Below, one piece after another: positions 19,374 to 21,774 of a stretch of 21,774 nt of DNA. The DNA is from JAYEKL01 sp034660995 (GTDB lineage: Bacteria > Patescibacteriota > Minisyncoccia > JAHIHE01 > JAGLIN01). The position numbers were made by a program, and so were the translations under genes. The stretch's first letter is position 1; each line of letters starts with the position of its first letter. Below the pieces are notes generated by a model. That model was given only the letters and a program-made list of their open reading frames with translations. It was not told the origin of the DNA and did no database searches. Location of the stretch: positions 1-21,774 of the forward strand of contig JAYEKL010000024.1 of the NCBI GenBank assembly GCA_034660995.1, read 5' to 3'.

Positions 19374-19400
19374 AAAACTTTGCATCATGCAAAGTTTTTT
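19374..19400. terminator. Terminator between convergent pilB and TPR genes
   Basis: AAAACTTTGC - ATCAT - GCAAAGTTTT is a perfect 10-bp stem followed by TT on the plus strand. Outer arms GAATTAGAACATTAGG / TTCCTAATTCCTAACTCC extend the inverted repeat to about 19355-19420 and are made of the CTAATTC words seen in femAB. Confidence 0.8.
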
Positions 19401-19440
19401 GTTCCTAATTCCTAACTCCTAATTCTTGATTCCTAATTCA

Positions 19441-20430
19441 TTATTCACTCACCAACATTCTATATTTATCCATAAATTCCTCAGCCTTCAAATCATTGCC
19501 AATTTCTTCATAAACACTTCCTAACCAAAAATTTATCTCTGGATTATGACTATCAAGTTCAAGAGCTCTATTAAAATTTTCATAAGACTTTTTATAATCT
19601 CCTATTATAAAATTAGATTTGCCTAATACAATAAAAACATCTCTATAGCCTGGATTTTCTTCTGCTACTAATTTACCTTTTTCAATAGCTAAATACGGCT
19701 CGTTAATCGCATTGTATAAATTAGCAACTAGAACATTGCTATAAACCTCATTTTCAATACTATCATAATTATCTAGATATTCTTTAATCTTGTTCGTTTT
19801 TGTTCTATAGTCCACATCATCACTCTTTTCAACTTCCTGAAAATAATTATTGAAAGATTCCTTCTCGTAAAAACTAAGAAGTCCTAAATAATATGAGACT
19901 TCATTACTATGTTTATCTTCTAAATACAATTTTAAAAAAATGTCATTAGCTTTACTAATGTTTTTATCGGCTATAAAACTTTTTGCCAATTTAATATTTA
20001 TTTCTTCTTTATTCTCTAGTTCAAGAGCTTTTTTATAATAACTAATAGAATTAGACATATTCCTTTTCGCGTAGTAAACATCGCCCATAGCTTCATACGC
20101 TCTAAAATCATTTTTAACTTCTTTTATTGCCTCTTTCAGTTCTCTTTCTGCTTCATCTAATAAACCATGTGAATAAAATATTTCTGAACTTTTTAGTTTA
20201 GCCAAATATATTGTACTTCTATTACCACCAATAGCTGATACATATTTATAGTTCTTCAAAGACCTGTCATAATCATTGTTTTCATAGTTTTTATCTCCAA
20301 GAAATAAGTATCCACTTGAAGTTACAAGCTGCCATTTGTAAAATAAAAATAATAATAAAAATATAATAAAAAACGTATTTATTATTATTATCATCTTTCT
20401 TTTTTTACCTAAAGTTTTTTCTAAAATCAT
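19441..20430 (-). CDS. Membrane-anchored TPR protein (329 aa)
   Basis: A Lys/Arg-rich start and one hydrophobic helix (residues about 13-33, MIIIINTFFIIFLLLFLFY) anchor the protein. The rest is helical and shows at least six tetratricopeptide-like repeats, e.g. GYLFLGDKNYENNDYDRSLKNY, AYEAMGDVYYAKRNMSNSISYYKKALEL (clear TPR), and VFIVLGKSNFIIGDYKKSYENFNRALEL followed by NFWLGSVYEEIGNDLKAEEF. TPRs mediate protein-protein contacts, so a scaffold role at the outer face of the membrane is likely, possibly for pilus or envelope assembly given the neighbour pilB, but this is inference. It converges on pilB. The leader upstream is long and unusual (see 20766-20794). Confidence 0.85.
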   Translation of the reverse strand: MILEKTLGKKRKMIIIINTFFIIFLLLFLFYKWQLVTSSGYLFLGDKNYENNDYDRSLKNYKYVSAIGGNRSTIYLAKLKSSEIFYSHGLLDEAERELKEAIKEVKNDFRAYEAMGDVYYAKRNMSNSISYYKKALELENKEEINIKLAKSFIADKNISKANDIFLKLYLEDKHSNEVSYYLGLLSFYEKESFNNYFQEVEKSDDVDYRTKTNKIKEYLDNYDSIENEVYSNVLVANLYNAINEPYLAIEKGKLVAEENPGYRDVFIVLGKSNFIIGDYKKSYENFNRALELDSHNPEINFWLGSVYEEIGNDLKAEEFMDKYRMLVSE

Positions 20431-20765
20431 TTTTTAGAATTTTGAATATTGAATATAAAATTATGCGTTAAGTAATTTAGTTCCAGTATATCATTTAAAA
20501 CATTGCTAGACAAAAAAATAAAGCATTCAATAATTTGCAGACAGCTAGATCCTTAACTTCTAAAAGAATAAGGGCGGAGAAATTTCCGAGGAATAGACCA
20601 GAAATTCCAATGCAGGAACCCAAACTACCCAAATCTATGATAATATCCCCAACTGTCTACAAATTGTTAAATACTTCAAAATTAATTATGTTTTTAAATT
20701 TTATAAGAAAATACAACAGAAATAAATCTAGAATGAGATTTAACCAGTTTTTAGTACAACGAAAC

Positions 20766-20794
20766 ATTCTAACAGATAATCTAAAACTTGTCAA
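20766..20794 (-). promoter_or_regulatory. Consensus-like promoter reading toward the TPR gene
   Basis: On the minus strand, TTGACA (20789-20794), 17 bases, then TAGAAT (20766-20771, 5 of 6 to consensus) is among the best promoter matches in the window. The expected transcript start near 20759 is about 330 bases before the TPR ATG (20430). The 473-base gap 20431-20903 otherwise contains a terminator and inverted repeats, such as AGACAG (20539-20544) / CTGTCT (20653-20658), but no gene I can support. Confidence 0.55.
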
Positions 20795-20810
20795 GACCTG
20801 CGTACCTAAA

Positions 20811-20840
20811 AAAAGAGGAACTTAAAATGTCCTCTTTTTT
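20811..20840. terminator. Bidirectional terminator, mainly for the small membrane protein gene
   Basis: AAAAGAGGA (20811-20819) and TCCTCTTTT (20830-20838) form a perfect 9-bp stem with A/T runs on both sides. It lies 64 bases beyond the stop of the minus-strand gene 20904-21218, and can also work on the plus strand. Confidence 0.85.
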
Positions 20841-20903
20841 ATTTGATTCGTTTAAATACAACTTCTATTTTCTTCAGCTTGAAGATTATTACCACAGGAA
20901 TGA

Positions 20904-21218
20904 TTATTTTATATAAGAATTATCTGCCGTAATCCAAAAGGTGAAAACAAAAACAAAGACTGATAAAAATACTGTAAAAATAAGGCTTCCTAAACGCTTC
21001 CAGTCTTTAGGGGTGTATAAAATTATTTTTGATTTTACCAATACAAACTCTATAATGATTATCGCTAATGATATTGTTATAGCAATAAATAACCAAGTAG
21101 TAATTTCTTTATAAGCTATATATTCGTAATTTTTCACAGAAAATAAATTCATCAGATTCAAAAGCAAAGTAAAAACTACAAATGACAGACCTATAATTTT
21201 TGTTGTTTTAATTATCAT
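20904..21218 (-). CDS. Small membrane protein, three predicted helices (104 aa)
   Basis: I recognise no family. Hydrophobic helices lie at about residues 7-27 (IIGLSFVVFTLLLNLMNLF), 42-62 (TWLFIAITISLAIIIIEFVLV) and 78-98 (LGSLIFTVFLSVFVFVFTFWI), joined by short charged loops (KSKIILYTPKDWKR). The regular helix spacing and the terminator downstream support a real gene. It has the size of many uncharacterised CPR membrane proteins. There is no Shine-Dalgarno motif. Confidence 0.65.
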   Translation of the reverse strand: MIIKTTKIIGLSFVVFTLLLNLMNLFSVKNYEYIAYKEITTWLFIAITISLAIIIIEFVLVKSKIILYTPKDWKRLGSLIFTVFLSVFVFVFTFWITADNSYIK

Positions 21219-21319
21219 AAATAATAAGTTAGTTTTGTTTAAAATATTTAGCGTAAATAAATCTATAGAAAAATTGTAGAGCCTCAGCTAATTTAGCCGA
21301 AGTTCCATACTCCTTCTTT

Positions 21320-21598
21320 TCAGCAGAACTGCCAGACATTATAGTCTTTAGTGCTGGGAATCCAACTATCACAATCTATCTATATATATATGTCATTTGC
21401 ATAATTAAAATTATATACATTTATAACATATCTTGTTGGAATTAGCATTGCTGATTTATCCCCATAGGGTACCCAATCCCAATTTTGTGCATTTCTTTCT
21501 AAAGCGCCAAAAGGAATTAACAGGAAGTTTGGATATCCTCCCACTCCCCCAACTCTTGGATGCCAGTTTGGATTGTAATCTGCATCAAAATCAGATCA
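21320..21598 (-). pseudogene. Decayed gene remnant with two in-frame stops
   Basis: On the minus strand one frame runs from 21595 to 21383 (71 codons) and reads like real protein, rich in Trp, Tyr, Gly, Asn and Pro: DADYNPNWHPRVGGVGGY, then PFGALERNAQNWDWVPYGD. It is preceded directly by TGA (21596-21598) and interrupted by TAG (21380-21382). The same frame then continues as IDCDSWIPSTKDYNVWQFC to a second TGA (21320-21322). There is no start codon or leader in the right place. The composition suggests an extracellular protein. I infer an eroded C-terminal fragment and cannot name the family. A single functional short ORF is less likely. Confidence 0.5.
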
Positions 21599-21640
21599 TA
21601 CACAATTTAGTGGTTTAATAAATTCAGTTTTCTATATATC

Positions 21641-21670
21641 GTCCCCCTGATAAGGGGGAATTAAAGGGGG
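21641..21670. repeat. GTCCCCCTGATAAGGGGGAA palindromic repeat
   Basis: CCCCCTgaTAAGGGGG is a hairpin followed by TTAAAGGGGG, which repeats the G arm. Words of this kind occur as dispersed repeats in various bacteria, from memory. It lies in the 556-base gene-poor end (21219-21774). That stretch otherwise holds the gene remnant, a small hairpin (CGGCTA/TAGCTG around 21286-21301) and AT-rich sequence without recognisable features. Confidence 0.7.
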
Positions 21671-21774
21671 TTTTGAATACGGAATAATTTAAAACTTATA
21701 ATAAAAATAGGAGACATCTCTCTTATCAAAAGAACGGAGCGTGGCAGGAAGGGAATATGCCTTAAACTGTTTTT

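Noticed and set aside
20535..20825. 96-codon plus-strand frame in the 20431-20903 gap
   Set aside because: It has no family resemblance, a Lys/Arg/Asn-rich random-like composition and no leader. Its stop lies inside the loop of the terminator hairpin, and a strong promoter reads against it.
21320..21598. Recoded stop codons (TGA as Gly, or TAG readthrough)
   Set aside because: All other genes end normally and need no recoding; decay explains the stops better.

Overview
The window is an AT-rich chromosomal segment, roughly 30% GC by eye, from a bacterium that I infer belongs to the Candidate Phyla Radiation (Patescibacteria, probably a Parcubacteria-like lineage). The reasons are a sparse housekeeping set in short, frequently inverted operons, an almost complete lack of Shine-Dalgarno motifs, a membrane-tethered HTH protein, DUF3048 and FemAB proteins, type IV pilus genes, and genes carrying many small repeats. 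No 16S rRNA or other direct taxonomic marker is present, so this is inference.

Layout, left to right. Two paralogous secreted surface proteins lie on the minus strand (1-540, cut by the window edge, and 627-1379), followed by a palindrome array (1469-1689) and a membrane-anchored HTH protein. A divergent PAP2-type membrane protein is on the plus strand. The minus-strand pair tsaD-femAB follows, then tRNA-Glu(UUC) and ruvA. Next come rpsT (plus strand, with a clear promoter and terminator), holA (minus), a plus-strand structured RNA candidate (8626-8783), and a class II Fic AMPylase gene with a repeat-rich promoter. A long minus-strand block holds a DUF218-like gene, tsaE, a small coiled-coil gene, polA and a DUF3048 gene. 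The plus strand then carries a DHH-family protein that has lost most of its metal ligands, and a PilB/GspE pilus ATPase. A TPR membrane protein, a small three-helix membrane protein and a decayed gene remnant close the window on the minus strand.

The genes cover tRNA t6A modification (tsaD, tsaE), replication and repair (polA, holA, ruvA), translation (rpsT, tRNA-Glu) and the cell envelope or surface (FemAB, PAP2, DUF3048, pilB, surface proteins). No complete mobile element, CRISPR array, integrase or transposase is visible.

The most unusual property is the invasion of this ordinary gene set by many families of short palindromes and 7-14 bp tandem words. They lie between genes and also inside essential genes without breaking the reading frame. 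The dominant family has arms GGCTCCA/TGGAGCC and a variable loop. It has ten recognisable copies in both orientations: five intergenic, three in femAB and two in polA. tsaD carries four other repeat families. This resembles the Rickettsia palindromic elements that insert in frame into protein genes, but with unrelated sequences.
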